DNA of 64,000 nucleotides from contig NZ_CP117435.1 of assembly GCF_030687495.1 (NCBI RefSeq), positions 3,662,501-3,726,500 on the forward strand. The letters run 5' to 3'. The notes under the pieces were generated by a model. It was not told where the DNA came from. It worked only from the letters and a program-made list of their open reading frames with translations, and ran no database searches. The DNA is from Pseudomonas sp. FP453 (GTDB taxonomy: Bacteria; Pseudomonadota; Gammaproteobacteria; Pseudomonadales; Pseudomonadaceae). Of this stretch, positions 41,787 through 56,265 are shown piece by piece. A program made the translations under genes and the position numbers. Each line of letters begins with the position of its first letter. Position 1 is the first letter of the stretch.

Positions 41787-42496
41787 ATGACCGAGTTGGC
41801 GCGCTTGAAGTTTTATGCCACTCAAGCCCACTCTTGCAGCTACCTGCCCGACGAGCAGGCCACCACCCTGTTCCTCGACCCCAGCCAGCCGATGGACGTG
41901 CACGTGTACGCCGACCTCTCGGAAATGGGCTTTCGGCGCAGCGGCGACCACCTGTACCGCCCCCATTGCCAGAATTGCAATGCCTGTGTACCGGCGCGCA
42001 TTCCTGTGGCGCAATTTCTGCCGGACCGTAACCAGAAGCGCATTCTCAAGCGCAATGCCGACCTGACGGTGACCGCCACCAAGCCACGCTACAGCGAAGA
42101 ATATTTCGACCTTTACCAGCGCTACATCGAACAACGCCACGCTGACGGCGATATGTTTCCGCCCAGCCGCGACCAGTTTTCCACCTTCCTGGTGCGCGAC
42201 CTGCCCTTCTCGCGCTTCTACGAGTTCCGCCTCGACGGTCGGCTGGTGGCCGTCGCCGTGACCGACCTGCTGCCCAACGGGCTGTCGGCGGTGTACAACC
42301 TTCTACGAGCCCGCCGAAGAGCGCCGCAGCCTGGGGCGCTTTGCGATCCTGTGGCAAATCGGTGAAGCCCTGCGCCTGGAACTGGAGGCGGTGTACCTGG
42401 GGTTACTGGATCAAAAACTGCAAAAAGATGAACTACAAGACCCAATATCGCCCCATAGAACTGCTGATTAATCAAAGATGGGTCACGCTTAACTAG
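41787..42496 (+). pseudogene. ate: Aspartate/glutamate leucyltransferase Ate/Bpt with two +1 frameshifts
   Basis: Bpt transfers Leu to N-terminal Asp or Glu for ClpS/ClpAP recognition. The frame reads [20 protein letters not shown] to [10 protein letters not shown], breaks at AACC (42297-42300), resumes as [21 protein letters not shown], and breaks again at GGGG (42399-42402) before [20 protein letters not shown]. Dropping one base at each point restores 235 residues, the usual length, ending at TAG 42494-42496. Both are single-base gains, which points to sequencing errors. The N-terminal CxxC motif ([11 protein letters not shown]) is intact. Confidence 0.87.
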
Positions 42497-42596
42497 AACC
42501 CCTTGGCTTAAACACCCTTTTTCGGGCACAATGCACGCCGCTTTTGCCTGGCGCAGTTGCACCGGGCCATTCACTGGATACCGAGGGCTTTACTGC

Positions 42597-42815
42597 ATGT
42601 CGAAAGAAGACAGCTTCGAAATGGAAGGCACTGTCGTCGACACCCTGCCCAACACCATGTTTCGTGTGGAGTTGGAAAATGGGCACGTCGTAACCGCGCA
42701 TATCTCCGGCAAGATGCGCAAGAACTACATTCGTATTCTTACCGGTGACAAAGTGCGCGTCGAGCTGACGCCCTATGACTTGAGCAAAGGGCGCATCACT
42801 TACCGCGCTCGCTAA
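42597..42815 (+). CDS. infA: Translation initiation factor IF-1
   Basis: The 72-residue S1-domain protein ([20 protein letters not shown] to KGRITYRAR) binds the 30S A site during initiation. The ATG at 42597 is fixed by family length. Conserved order ate-infA-clpA supports it; a terminator follows. Confidence 0.97.
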
Positions 42816-42830
42816 GCAAGTCAATACAAG

Positions 42831-42856
42831 ACGCCCGGTTATGCCGGGCGTTTTTG
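42831..42856 (+). terminator. Terminator of infA
   Basis: CGCCCGG and CCGGGCG form a 7-bp stem, followed by TTTTTG. Confidence 0.9.
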
Positions 42857-42890
42857 TGTGTGCGCTATTTACCGAACACCCTGAATTCCC

Positions 42891-42980
42891 TGTGGGAGCT
42901 GGCTTGCCTGCGATAGCGGTCGGTCAGAGAAGAATTTTTTAGCTGATACACCGCTATCGCAGGCAAGCCAGCTCCCACAT
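42891..42980. repeat. REP pair (REPIN), GTGGG ends outward
   Basis: GTGGGAGCTGGCTTGCCTGC ... GCAGGCAAGCCAGCTCCCAC with an AT-rich spacer, between convergent infA and clpA. Confidence 0.9.
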
Positions 42981-43022
42981 TTGATCTCTGCTGCCTTGAA
43001 GGCGGTATTCCAAACCTGGAGA

Positions 43023-43056
43023 CAGCAAAAAGGCGCCTTTCGGCGCCTTTTTGCTG
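43023..43056 (-). terminator. Terminator of clpA
   Basis: AAAAAGGCGCC and GGCGCCTTTTT pair around TTTC, extended by CAGC/GCTG. It sits just past the clpA stop on the minus strand; symmetry allows use from both sides. Confidence 0.88.
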
Positions 43057-43071
43057 TATTGCAATCAACGA

Positions 43072-45342
43072 TCAGGCCATTTCAGCCGTGGTCTCGAACT
43101 CGAAGGTCAGCTCGCCATCCTTCAGATCGATATGCACCACGCCACCATGATCGGAAAGTTCGCCGAACAGAATCTCTTCGGCCAAGGGCCGCTTGATCTT
43201 GTCCTGGATCAGACGCGCCATCGGGCGTGCGCCCATTGCCGCGTCGTAGCCACCTTCGGCCAGCCAGCTGCGTGCCGCGTCCGTCACTTCCAGCTGCACG
43301 CGCTTGTCTTCCAACTGCGCTTGAAGCTCGGTAAGGAACTTGTCCACCACGCTTTTGATGACCTCATGGCTGAGGCGACCAAACTGGATAATGGTGTCCA
43401 GGCGGTTGCGGAACTCCGGCGTAAAGCTCTTCTTGATCACTTCCATCGCATCGGAAGAGTGATCCTGATGGCTGAAGCCGATCGAGGCCCGCGCGGCCGT
43501 TTCGGCACCGGCGTTGGTGGTCATGATCACGATCACGTTGCGGAAGTCCGCCTTGCGCCCGTTGTTGTCGGTCAGGGTCCCGTGGTCCATCACCTGCAGG
43601 AGCAGGTTGAAGACTTCCGGGTGGGCCTTCTCGATTTCATCGAGCAGCAATACGCAATGCGGTTGCTTGGTGATCGCTTCGGTCAGCAGACCGCCCTGGT
43701 CGAAGCCGACATAGCCCGGAGGCGCACCGATCAGGCGCGACACAGTGTGCCGCTCCATGTATTCGGACATGTCGAACCGCACCAGCTCGATCCCCATGGC
43801 CTTGGCCAACTGCCGCGCCGCTTCGGTCTTGCCGACGCCGGTCGGGCCGGCGAACAGGAACGAACCTACCGGCTTGTCCGGCGCCTTGAGCCCCGCACGG
43901 GACAGCTTGATCGCGGTGGACAGCGCGTCGATGGCCGCATCCTGGCCAAACACGGTGAGCTTGAGATCGCGCTCCAGGTTACGCAGCAGCTCCTTATCGG
44001 AACTGTTGACGTGTTTAGGCGGAATCCGCGCGATCTTCGCGACGATGTCCTCGACCTGAGGCACGTCGATGCGCTTCACACGCTTCTCGACCGGCTGCAG
44101 GCGCTGATAGGCGCCCGCCTCGTCTATCACGTCGATGGCCTTGTCCGGCATATGCCGATCATTGATGTAGCGTGACGCCAGCTCGGCAGCTGCACGCAGG
44201 GCCTCGTCGGTGTACTCGATGCCATGGTGCGCTTCGAAACGCCCCTTGAGCCCGCGCAGGATGCCGATGGTGTCTTCAACCGAAGGCTCGGACACGTCGA
44301 CTTTCTGGAAGCGACGCGCCAGGGCACGGTCTTTCTCGAAGATGCCGCGAAATTCCTGGAACGTGGTCGAGCCGATGCAACGGATATCACCCGACGACAG
44401 CAACGGCTTGAGCAGGTTGGACGCATCCATTACCCCGCCGGACGCCGCACCGGCACCAATAATGGTGTGGATTTCGTCGATGAACAGGATCGCCTGCGGG
44501 CGTTTTTTCAGCTCGCCGAGCAACGCCTTGAAGCGCTTCTCGAAATCGCCACGGTACTTGGTCCCGGCGAGCAAGGCGCCCAGGTCCAGGGAGTAGACGA
44601 CACTGTTGGCCAGCAGATCCGGCACCTGGTTATCGACGATGCGCTTGGCCAGGCCTTCGGCAATCGCGGTTTTACCCACGCCCGCCTCACCCACCAGCAA
44701 CGGGTTGTTCTTGCGACGACGTGCAAGGATCTGCGCTACGCGCTCAACTTCAAGCTCGCGCCCCACCAGCGGATCGATCCGCCCCTGGCGCGCCAGTTCG
44801 TTGAGGTTGCTGGCATAGGCATCCAATGGATTGCCCGAAGAAGAAGACTCACCGCCCTCGTCGTCCTGCATATCCTGCTCACCCTCGGAATGATCGCCGT
44901 GCCCGGGCACCTTGGAGATACCGTGGGCGATGTAGTTGACGACATCAATACGGGCAACGCTCTGCTGCTTGAGCAGGAACACTGCCTGGCTTTCCTGTTC
45001 GCTGAAGATCGCCACAAGCACATTGGCGCCTGTGACTTCACGCTTACCGGAGCTCTGCACATGGAACACGGCACGCTGAAGCACCCGCTGGAAGCCCAGG
45101 GTTGGCTGGGTTTCACGGTCTTCATCGTGGACTGGAATAAGTGGCGTTGTGGAGTCGATAAACTCCTGCAGATCATGCTTGAGTTTGTCGAGGTTGGCGC
45201 CGCACGCACGCAAGACGGTGGCGGCTGCTTCGTTATCCAAAAGTGCCAGCAGCAGGTGTTCGACGGTCATGAATTCATGACGCTTCGAACGGGCCTCCTT
45301 GAAGGCAAGATTGAGGGTGACTTCGAGCTCGCGGTTTAACAT
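43072..45342 (-). CDS. clpA: ATP-dependent Clp protease ATPase subunit ClpA
   Basis: The 756-residue unfoldase has the N domain that docks ClpS, and two AAA+ domains with Walker A loops [13 protein letters not shown] (near 220) and [13 protein letters not shown] (near 500). It feeds N-end-rule substrates to ClpP, which is not encoded here. An IGF-type ClpP-binding loop (ASIGFSHQD) lies near residue 620. It is downstream of clpS in the same direction. Confidence 0.97.
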   Translation of the reverse strand: MLNRELEVTLNLAFKEARSKRHEFMTVEHLLLALLDNEAAATVLRACGANLDKLKHDLQEFIDSTTPLIPVHDEDRETQPTLGFQRVLQRAVFHVQSSGKREVTGANVLVAIFSEQESQAVFLLKQQSVARIDVVNYIAHGISKVPGHGDHSEGEQDMQDDEGGESSSSGNPLDAYASNLNELARQGRIDPLVGRELEVERVAQILARRRKNNPLLVGEAGVGKTAIAEGLAKRIVDNQVPDLLANSVVYSLDLGALLAGTKYRGDFEKRFKALLGELKKRPQAILFIDEIHTIIGAGAASGGVMDASNLLKPLLSSGDIRCIGSTTFQEFRGIFEKDRALARRFQKVDVSEPSVEDTIGILRGLKGRFEAHHGIEYTDEALRAAAELASRYINDRHMPDKAIDVIDEAGAYQRLQPVEKRVKRIDVPQVEDIVAKIARIPPKHVNSSDKELLRNLERDLKLTVFGQDAAIDALSTAIKLSRAGLKAPDKPVGSFLFAGPTGVGKTEAARQLAKAMGIELVRFDMSEYMERHTVSRLIGAPPGYVGFDQGGLLTEAITKQPHCVLLLDEIEKAHPEVFNLLLQVMDHGTLTDNNGRKADFRNVIVIMTTNAGAETAARASIGFSHQDHSSDAMEVIKKSFTPEFRNRLDTIIQFGRLSHEVIKSVVDKFLTELQAQLEDKRVQLEVTDAARSWLAEGGYDAAMGARPMARLIQDKIKRPLAEEILFGELSDHGGVVHIDLKDGELTFEFETTAEMA

Positions 45343-45371
45343 AGCTTCACCTCATACCCAAGTGGTCGGCG

Positions 45372-45740
45372 TTAACCGTCCTTCTCGATTTCACAGAGTA
45401 GCGGATGCTGGCTTTCCCTGGCGTACTGGTTGACCTGCATGGCCTTTGTCTCGGCGATGTCGCGGGTAAACACTCCACATACTGCCCGTCCTTCTGTATG
45501 AACGGCCAGCATTACCTTGGTCGCCAACTCGCGGTTCAGGTTAAAAAACACCTCGAGCACTTCGACGACGAAATCCATCGGTGTGTAGTCATCATTAAAC
45601 AAAACCACCTTGTACATCGGCGGCGCCTGTAGAGCAGGCTTGGCCTCCTGGACAGCAACGCCTGCAGAACCGTCGTCATCATGTTCCTGATCCGGGCGAT
45701 CCTGATTGAATGTTAGTCGAATCTGGCTGTTTGCATGCAT
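45372..45740 (-). CDS. clpS: ClpA adaptor ClpS
   Basis: The 122-residue adaptor has the core [20 protein letters not shown] and the His motif [21 protein letters not shown] that bind bulky N-terminal residues and hand substrates to ClpA. It lies 29 bases before clpA. Aat and Ate in this window create its substrates. Confidence 0.96.
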   Translation of the reverse strand: MHANSQIRLTFNQDRPDQEHDDDGSAGVAVQEAKPALQAPPMYKVVLFNDDYTPMDFVVEVLEVFFNLNRELATKVMLAVHTEGRAVCGVFTRDIAETKAMQVNQYARESQHPLLCEIEKDG

Positions 45741-45964
45741 GGAAAGAAAGGTTCGTCAGTGGTTCAAATACAGTGGTGGGGGCGACCTGTCAGAATTTCA
45801 ACTCTGACCGACTGGTCGCCTTGACTATCGGCAAATCAGTGTTACAACCAATAGAACCCACAGTGGGTAAAAAAGGTCCGCGCAGTCAACCTTATTTATT
45901 CGGGTTAGGACGGATAAACTGGATGATACTCCAGTGATGGAGTCTGGTGCAGAGGGATATGGAG
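45741..45964. promoter_or_regulatory. Divergent promoter region of clpS and cspD
   Basis: About 220 bases, AT-rich near 45,880-45,940, separate the two divergent genes. AGAGGG lies eight bases before the cspD ATG. No boxes are assigned. Confidence 0.4.
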
Positions 45965-46231
45965 ATGGCTAGTGGTAAGGTCAAGTGGTTCAACAATGCC
46001 AAAGGCTACGGCTTCGTCGTTGAAGATGGTAAAAGCGAAGATCTTTTTGCGCATTACTCAGCGATCCAAATGGATGGATACAAGACGCTGAAAGCGGGGC
46101 AACCTGTGAATTTTGAGATTATTCAAGGACCCAAAGGGCTGCACGCCGTGGCAATCACCAACGCCATACAACCGCAGCCTGACGATCACGCACATTCGCA
46201 CACTCACAAAGAAAAGAAACAAACGGCCTGA
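45965..46231 (+). CDS. cspD: Cold-shock-domain protein CspD
   Basis: The 88-residue protein has the cold-shock fold with RNP motifs KGYGFV and DLFAHY. The C-terminal tail is polar and His-rich ([13 protein letters not shown]). In E. coli CspD inhibits DNA replication in stationary phase; that role is assumed here from family and position beside clpS. The ATG at 45965 gives the family start [10 protein letters not shown]. Confidence 0.93.
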   Translation: MASGKVKWFNNAKGYGFVVEDGKSEDLFAHYSAIQMDGYKTLKAGQPVNFEIIQGPKGLHAVAITNAIQPQPDDHAHSHTHKEKKQTA

Positions 46232-46258
46232 TCCGCCGACAAGTGAGAGCGCCGCGAT

Positions 46259-46299
46259 AAAAAAAGGCCACCCCAATCAGCTTGGGGTGGCCTTTATTT
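46259..46299. terminator. Bidirectional terminator between cspD and icd
   Basis: AAGGCCACCCCA and TGGGGTGGCCTT pair, with A and T tracts on both sides, between two convergent genes. Confidence 0.9.
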
Positions 46300-46308
46300 G
46301 TATTGCCT

Positions 46309-47565
46309 TTACATGTGAGAGATCAACGCCTCACCAAAGCCGGACGATGACACCAATTTCGCGCCATCCATCAAGCGCTCGAAGTCGTAGGTCACGGTCT
46401 TGGCCGAAATCGCACCATTGGTGCCCTTGATGATCAGGTCGGCCGCTTCGGTCCAGCCCATATGGCGCAGCATCATCTCCGCCGACAGGATCAGCGAACC
46501 GGGGTTGACCTGGTCCTTGCCCGCATATTTCGGCGCAGTGCCATGGGTTGCTTCGAACATCGCCACGGTGTCAGACAGATTGGCCCCTGGCGCAATACCA
46601 ATACCACCCACTTCTGCCGCCAAGGCGTCAGACAGGTAATCACCATTGAGGTTGAGGGTGGCGATTACATCATACTCGGCCGGACGCAGCAGGATCTGCT
46701 GGAGCATGGCGTCAGCAATGGCATCTTTAACCACGACATTCTTGCCGGTCTTCGGGTTCTTGAATTGCATCCAAGGGCCGCCATCGAGCAACGTCGCGCC
46801 GAACTCTTTCTCGGCAATCCCGTAGGCCCACTCTTTAAAGGCGCCTTCGGTGAACTTCATGATGTTGCCTTTATGCACGATGGTCAGCGAGTCGCGATCG
46901 TTATCCACTACATATTGCAGGGCCTTACGCGCCAGACGTTCGGTACCTTCCTTGGAAACCGGCTTCACGCCAATCCCGCAATCCTGGTCAAAACGAATTT
47001 TGGTAACGCCCATTTCCTCCTTGAGGAACTTGATCACCTTGATGGCTTCCGGCGAACCGGCTTTCCATTCGATGCCGGCGTAAATATCCTCGGAGTTCTC
47101 GCGGAAGATGGTCATGTCCACATCCCCCGGCTTTTTCACCGGGCTCGGCACGCCTTCGAACCAGCGCACCGGGCGCAGGCACACATACAGGTCGAGCTGC
47201 TGGCGCAGGGCCACGTTCAGCGAACGGATGCCGCCACCCACCGGCGTGGTCAGCGGGCCTTTAATGGAAACCACGTAATCCTTGACCGCATCCAGGGTTT
47301 CCTGGGGCAGCCAGGTGTCCTGGTCGTAGACTTGCGTGGCCTTTTCGCCGGCATACACCTCCATCCACGAGATCTTGCGCTTGCCGCCGTAGGCTTTTTC
47401 AACAGCGGCGTCGACCACCTTGATCATCACCGGGCTGATGTCGACGCCGATACCGTCACCTTCGATAAACGGGATGATTGGGTGATCAGGAACATTGAGA
47501 GAATGGTCTGCATTGACGGTGATTTTGTCGCCGACGGCTGGAACCTGAATCTTCTTGTATCCCAT
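46309..47565 (-). CDS. icd: Isocitrate dehydrogenase, NADP-dependent, dimeric type
   Basis: The 418-residue TCA-cycle enzyme oxidises isocitrate to 2-oxoglutarate. It contains [12 protein letters not shown], the phosphorylation/substrate loop [13 protein letters not shown] with the regulatory Ser, and [13 protein letters not shown] for NADP. The ATG at 47565 (MGYKKIQVP) follows GGAG by six bases. It is divergent from the unrelated monomeric enzyme; aceA at 59 kb competes for the same substrate. Confidence 0.96.
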   Translation of the reverse strand: MGYKKIQVPAVGDKITVNADHSLNVPDHPIIPFIEGDGIGVDISPVMIKVVDAAVEKAYGGKRKISWMEVYAGEKATQVYDQDTWLPQETLDAVKDYVVSIKGPLTTPVGGGIRSLNVALRQQLDLYVCLRPVRWFEGVPSPVKKPGDVDMTIFRENSEDIYAGIEWKAGSPEAIKVIKFLKEEMGVTKIRFDQDCGIGVKPVSKEGTERLARKALQYVVDNDRDSLTIVHKGNIMKFTEGAFKEWAYGIAEKEFGATLLDGGPWMQFKNPKTGKNVVVKDAIADAMLQQILLRPAEYDVIATLNLNGDYLSDALAAEVGGIGIAPGANLSDTVAMFEATHGTAPKYAGKDQVNPGSLILSAEMMLRHMGWTEAADLIIKGTNGAISAKTVTYDFERLMDGAKLVSSSGFGEALISHM

Positions 47566-50284
<2,719 letters not shown>

Positions 50285-50300
50285 GGTTGTAAGGTGACAT

Positions 50301-50337
50301 CACAAACCCCGGCCATGTGCCGGGGTTTGTGTTTTCA
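50301..50337 (+). terminator. Terminator of idh
   Basis: A 13-bp perfect stem, CACAAACCCCGGC and GCCGGGGTTTGTG, followed by TTTTC. Confidence 0.9.
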
Positions 50338-50341
50338 GCAT

Positions 50342-51215
50342 TCATGCAACGCCGTATTCCTCGCGCCACGCAGCCTCAATAATCGCCAACAACTGAGGCC
50401 TGTACCAAGGCTCCCAGCCCACCCTCTGCTTAAGCTCCACGCCAAATCCGGGCAACGCCGGAAGATGCGCGAGCGCGTCCAGCTTATTCAAGCCCTGCAC
50501 TTGGGCGAACCAAGGCAGAAGCGTCACGCCAACTCCTGCGTGGACCGCCGAACGCAAGGACATCAGATCTTCACACTCGTACACACAGCGCCACTTGACC
50601 CCACTCTCTTCGAGACGTCGAATCGCCAGACTCCTGAACACGCAAGGCGCCTTGAACAAGGCCAGCGCCACTTCCTGGCCAGCCACCAGGGCCGCTCCAC
50701 GCTCACCACCCAGCCATACCAACGAGAGCTCGTGCAAAGGCTGTCCAGCGACTTTTTGCAACTCGTCAATCATCAGACAAACATCGACTCGCCCCTCATT
50801 GAAAGCCTCCGCGAGCACTGCGGATCGCGCCACTTTGACCACAATTCGTACTACAGGTAATTCAAGCGCGACAGCAGGAATAACGCGCTGCAGGATCTCC
50901 TCGCTGAAATACTCGGGAATGCCCAACGTCACGGACTCCTGAGTGCGACTGACATCAAACAGGCTCCCCACCTTATCGTTGACGCTAACCATCTGCTGGG
51001 CGTAGCCGGTCAGGCGCTCACCCTCAAGCGTGAGCAACACCTGACGGTTATCGCGGGCAAAAAAGCTCAACACCTAGCAAATCCTCCAACCGCCGAATCT
51101 GCTGACTGATCGCCGGCTGAGTCAGGCTCAGCGCCTGCGCAGCCCGAGTAAAACTACCCAACTCAGCGACCTTGAGAAAACTGCGCAGCGACTGAATATC
51201 AAGATTGACTCTCAT
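50342..51215 (-). pseudogene. LysR-family transcriptional regulator with a +1 frameshift
   Basis: The N-terminal helix-turn-helix ([40 protein letters not shown]) and the C-terminal effector domain are in different frames. The join reads DLLGVELF followed by [16 protein letters not shown] when one base is removed from the A6 run (T6 on the coding strand) at 51059-51064, giving 290 residues, the usual LysR length. The neighbour is an EamA exporter on the same strand, so it could control export. Probably a sequencing error, not a dead gene. Confidence 0.8.
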
Positions 51216-51286
51216 GACACACCAATGCGAGTGAGTAAATACGCCAAGCATTAGTGCTAGGCACCCGGCATTTCTGTCAATACCAC

Positions 51287-52183
51287 TTACTTCGTCCGCG
51301 AATGATTCATCAAATAAACCCCAACCGCCGAAACAACAAACCCCACAATCGCCACCACACTGGGAACTTCACCCAACACCAACGACGCCATGATCTGCGC
51401 AACAGCAGGAATCACATGAAACAAGTTAGTCGCCTTACTTGCCTCACCCCGGCGAATCATCAAATACAGCAGCGTCAGCGCCCCAACTGAATTCATCAAC
51501 GTGATCCAGGCCACCGATGCTGCAAATGGTGCCCATTCAGTCACGCGCATGGTTTCGGTGGTGTAGGCCAGCAGCAACATAACCAGCGACGCGACAACCA
51601 TTTGAATGAAGCAGCCCACCCACAGGTTCACGCCACCTAGAAAGCGCTTCTGATAGAGCGTGCCGAACGTGATACCCAACAACGCCAGGCCCACTGCGCC
51701 GTACCCGCCTAATGACGCCTCGGAGCCGGAAAGGCTGCTGGCTACGACAATGACCACACCGCCGACGCCCAGGATGGACCCAGGCAGGTCGCGCCAACTC
51801 AATTGCTCACCTAAAAAGCAATAAGCACCGATCACGACAAATACCGGCATCAACCCAACAATCAAGGCGGCTTGCCCTGCCGGAACGCCCTGACTAATGC
51901 CGGTGTACAAGCCACCGAACTGCAACGCCTGCAGAAGCACCCCAACTGCAGCAGCGTGGAGGTAAGGCGTCAGCTTTTTCGGCCATTCAGCTTTAATCGC
52001 AAGTGAAACTCCCAGGAAAACCAGCGCCGCCAGGGCAAATCGATAGAACGTCATGGTGAACGGCTCGCCATAACGGACGCCGAACGCGCCGCCGATGTAA
52101 CCGGAGCTCCACAGCAGAATGAAGGCAATGGGTAACGGTGAGGTGAGACGTACTTCGTAGCTTTTGTGGGCAACCGGACTCAT
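51287..52183 (-). CDS. EamA-family (DMT superfamily) exporter
   Basis: The 298-residue protein has ten hydrophobic helices in two EamA halves ([20 protein letters not shown] near the start; the second half begins about [20 protein letters not shown]). These proteins export amino acids or other metabolites. The ATG at 52183 follows GGAGAG; an upstream extension is not supported. It lies upstream of a lysR gene in the same direction. The substrate is unknown. Confidence 0.87.
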   Translation of the reverse strand: MSPVAHKSYEVRLTSPLPIAFILLWSSGYIGGAFGVRYGEPFTMTFYRFALAALVFLGVSLAIKAEWPKKLTPYLHAAAVGVLLQALQFGGLYTGISQGVPAGQAALIVGLMPVFVVIGAYCFLGEQLSWRDLPGSILGVGGVVIVVASSLSGSEASLGGYGAVGLALLGITFGTLYQKRFLGGVNLWVGCFIQMVVASLVMLLLAYTTETMRVTEWAPFAASVAWITLMNSVGALTLLYLMIRRGEASKATNLFHVIPAVAQIMASLVLGEVPSVVAIVGFVVSAVGVYLMNHSRTK

Positions 52184-52305
52184 GACACTCTCCAAATTGA
52201 CTTGAAGAGGTAAACTGCGCCAAGCCCTGGCATCCGTAAAATCATAAAATGTCAGGCTCATCATGCAGATTGCTTATGCAGGTTCACTGAATAAACCCAA
52301 TCAAA

Positions 52306-52395
52306 TGTGGGAGCTGGCTTGCCCGCGATAGCGGTGGGTCAGTTGCAGCTGTATCAACTGACAGACAGCCATCGCAGGCAAGCCAGCTCCCACAT
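52306..52395. repeat. REP pair (REPIN), GTGGG ends outward, mixed arms
   Basis: The left arm GTGGGAGCTGGCTTGCCCGC mixes the CTGG and CCCGC varieties; the right arm is GCAGGCAAGCCAGCTCCCAC. It lies between divergent genes. Confidence 0.86.
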
Positions 52396-52435
52396 CGACC
52401 GAGTTTCTCCAGCCACATCATCCTTGAGGCCGTTT

Positions 52436-52882
52436 ATGACCTGGCAACCCCACATCACCGTCGCCACCATCGTCGAAGACAACGGCCGCTTCCTCATGGT
52501 CGAAGAACTGAAAAACGGCCGCGCCGTACTCAACCAGCCCGCCGGCCACCTCGACCCGCATGAAACCCTCACCGAAGCCGCCGTGCGCGAAACCCTCGAA
52601 GAAACCGGCTGGGATGTGGAAGCCACCGGCATCGTCGGCATCTACCTCTACACCGCCCCGAGCAATGGCGTGACCTATCAACGGGTTTGCTTCATCGCCA
52701 AGGCCCTGAAACACCACCCGGACTATCAACTCGACGAAGGCATCATCCGCGCCCGCTGGCTGACCCGTGACGAGCTGCTGGCCGTGCGCGAAGACTGGCG
52801 CAGCGAGCTGATCATCCGCTGTATCGATGATTATTTGGCCGGCCAGCGCCACAGCCTGGAATTGATCCGCCCTTCTCTTTAG
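52436..52882 (+). CDS. nudJ: NUDIX hydrolase NudJ-like
   Basis: The 148-residue protein holds a full Nudix box: G in AGHLDPHETLTEAAVRETLE followed by ETGW, with metal-binding REtleEtG. NudJ (YmfB) hydrolyses nucleoside triphosphates and HMP-PP in E. coli. It lies just ahead of mnmA, as in E. coli and Pseudomonas, which supports the assignment. Confidence 0.88.
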   Translation: MTWQPHITVATIVEDNGRFLMVEELKNGRAVLNQPAGHLDPHETLTEAAVRETLEETGWDVEATGIVGIYLYTAPSNGVTYQRVCFIAKALKHHPDYQLDEGIIRARWLTRDELLAVREDWRSELIIRCIDDYLAGQRHSLELIRPSL

Positions 52883-52941
52883 CCTTGAAGGCCCGAGCCT
52901 GATAGAATCGCGTCCTTTTTCAAGACACCCGTTGAAACCCT

Positions 52942-54066
52942 ATGCGTGATCCAGCCCCTTCTGACACACAAAAGAAGCGCGTCATCGTCGGCATGTCCGG
53001 CGGCGTGGATTCTTCCGTTTCCGCCGTTCTGCTCATGGAGCAGGGTTATGAGGTGGAAGGCCTGTTCATGAAGAACTGGGAAGAAGACGATGGAACGGAA
53101 TATTGCACCGCCATGGACGACCTGGCGGACGCCCAGGCCGTGTGCGACAAGATCGGTATCAAGCTGCACACCGCCAACTTCGCCGCCGAGTACTGGGACA
53201 ACGTGTTCGAGCACTTCCTGGCCGAGTACAAGGCCGGTCGCACGCCGAACCCGGACATCCTGTGCAACCGTGAAATCAAGTTCAAGGCGTTCCTCGACTA
53301 CGCCATGATGCTGGGCGCCGACCTGATCGCCACTGGCCACTACGTGCGCCGCCGCGACATCGATGGCCGCACCGAATTGCTTAAAGGCCTGGACCCGAAC
53401 AAGGACCAGAGCTACTTCCTGCACGCCGTCGGCGGCGAACAGATCGCCAAGACCCTGTTCCCGGTGGGCGAGCTGGAAAAACCCGAAGTACGCAAGATCG
53501 CCGAAAAGCACGGCCTGACCACGGCCAAGAAGAAGGATTCCACCGGGATCTGCTTTATCGGCGAGCGCCGCTTCAGCGACTTCCTCAAGCAATACCTGCC
53601 GGCACAACCGGGCGAGATCAAGACCACCGACGGTGACGTCATCGGCCGCCACCACGGCCTGATGTACCACACCATCGGCCAACGCCAGGGCCTGGGCATC
53701 GGCGGTTTGAAAGACGCCGGTGAAGAGCCGTGGTACGTGCTGGTCAAGGACCTGGAAAACAACGAGCTGATCGTCGGCCAGGGCAACGAGCACCCGCTGC
53801 TGTTCTCCGGCGCCCTGCTGGCTTCGGAAATCTATTGGGTCAACCCGATCGACCTGAGCACCCCGCGCCGCCTGACCGCCAAGGTGCGCTATCGCCAAAG
53901 CGACCAGCCCTGCACCCTGGAAAAGACCGCCAGCGGCTACCGCGCCACCTTTGATGACCCGCAACGCGCGGTCACTCCAGGCCAGTCCGTGGTGTTCTAT
54001 GACGGCGAAATCTGCCTGGGCGGCGGCGTGATTGAAATCGCCGAAGCCTGGAGCCAAAAGGCATGA
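52942..54066 (+). CDS. mnmA: tRNA-specific 2-thiouridylase MnmA
   Basis: The 374-residue enzyme makes 2-thiouridine at U34 of tRNA Lys, Glu and Gln. The PP-loop is [12 protein letters not shown] near residue 18, with catalytic Cys pair in [12 protein letters not shown] and [13 protein letters not shown]. It receives sulfur from TusE, encoded at 30.5 kb. Its stop overlaps the hflD start by four bases. Confidence 0.97.
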   Translation: MRDPAPSDTQKKRVIVGMSGGVDSSVSAVLLMEQGYEVEGLFMKNWEEDDGTEYCTAMDDLADAQAVCDKIGIKLHTANFAAEYWDNVFEHFLAEYKAGRTPNPDILCNREIKFKAFLDYAMMLGADLIATGHYVRRRDIDGRTELLKGLDPNKDQSYFLHAVGGEQIAKTLFPVGELEKPEVRKIAEKHGLTTAKKKDSTGICFIGERRFSDFLKQYLPAQPGEIKTTDGDVIGRHHGLMYHTIGQRQGLGIGGLKDAGEEPWYVLVKDLENNELIVGQGNEHPLLFSGALLASEIYWVNPIDLSTPRRLTAKVRYRQSDQPCTLEKTASGYRATFDDPQRAVTPGQSVVFYDGEICLGGGVIEIAEAWSQKA

Positions 54067-54686
54067 GCCCGACCCAGGAACAATTGACGGCACTGGGCGG
54101 GGTCTTCCTCGCCGCCGTCCTGGTGGACAAGATCGCCAAGACCGGCCAGGTCACCGAGGCGGGCCTGACCTGCATGCTCGGCAGCCTGTTGATCCGCGAC
54201 CCCAAGGACACCCTGGAAGTCTACGGCGGCGACGACATCGCCCTGCGAGAAGGCTACCGCGCGCTGATCGGCGCCCTGGAGCGCGACCCCAGCACCCTGC
54301 AGCGCGAGCCGTTGCGCTACGCCCTGTCGATGCTCGGCCTGGAGCGGCAACTGGCCAAGCGCGAGGACATGCTGGAAGTCATCGGCAAGCGCCTGCCACA
54401 GATTCAAGCCCAGGTGGAACACTTCGGCCCGGCCCACGAAAACGTGATCGCCGCCTGCGGTGCGCTGTATCAGGACACCTTGAGCACCTTGCGCCAGCGG
54501 ATCCAGGTCCACGGCGACATGCGCAACCTGCAACAACCGAACAACGCCTCGAAAATCCGCGCCCTGCTCCTGGCCGGTATTCGTTCGGCGCGGTTGTGGC
54601 GCCAGTTGGGCGGTCATCGTTGGCAGTTGGTGATCAGCCGGCGCAAATTGCTCAAAGAGCTTTACCCGTTGATGCGCAACGAATAA
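54063..54686 (+). CDS. hflD: High-frequency lysogenisation protein HflD homologue
   Basis: The 207-residue, largely helical protein matches HflD (YcfC): [20 protein letters not shown] at the N-terminus and [19 protein letters not shown] near the end. In E. coli it sequesters lambda CII at the membrane; its native role is unclear. It overlaps mnmA as ATGA, the usual mnmA-hflD-purB order. Confidence 0.9.
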   Translation: MSPTQEQLTALGGVFLAAVLVDKIAKTGQVTEAGLTCMLGSLLIRDPKDTLEVYGGDDIALREGYRALIGALERDPSTLQREPLRYALSMLGLERQLAKREDMLEVIGKRLPQIQAQVEHFGPAHENVIAACGALYQDTLSTLRQRIQVHGDMRNLQQPNNASKIRALLLAGIRSARLWRQLGGHRWQLVISRRKLLKELYPLMRNE

Positions 54687-54723
54687 GTCGCAGCAACCGC
54701 ATTTTTTCAAGCGTTACGCGTAA

Positions 54724-56181
<1,458 letters not shown>

Positions 56182-56198
56182 TCATCGCAAGACCCTTT

Positions 56199-56227
56199 GA
56201 GACGCCCGGCCGCGCCGGGCGTTTTTA
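56199..56227 (+). terminator. Terminator of purB
   Basis: ACGCCCGGC and GCCGGGCGT pair around CGC, followed by TTTTTATT. Confidence 0.9.
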
Positions 56228-56265
56228 TTCCAGTCTGAAAAGTGCTTTCTTTCAATAGGTTACAC

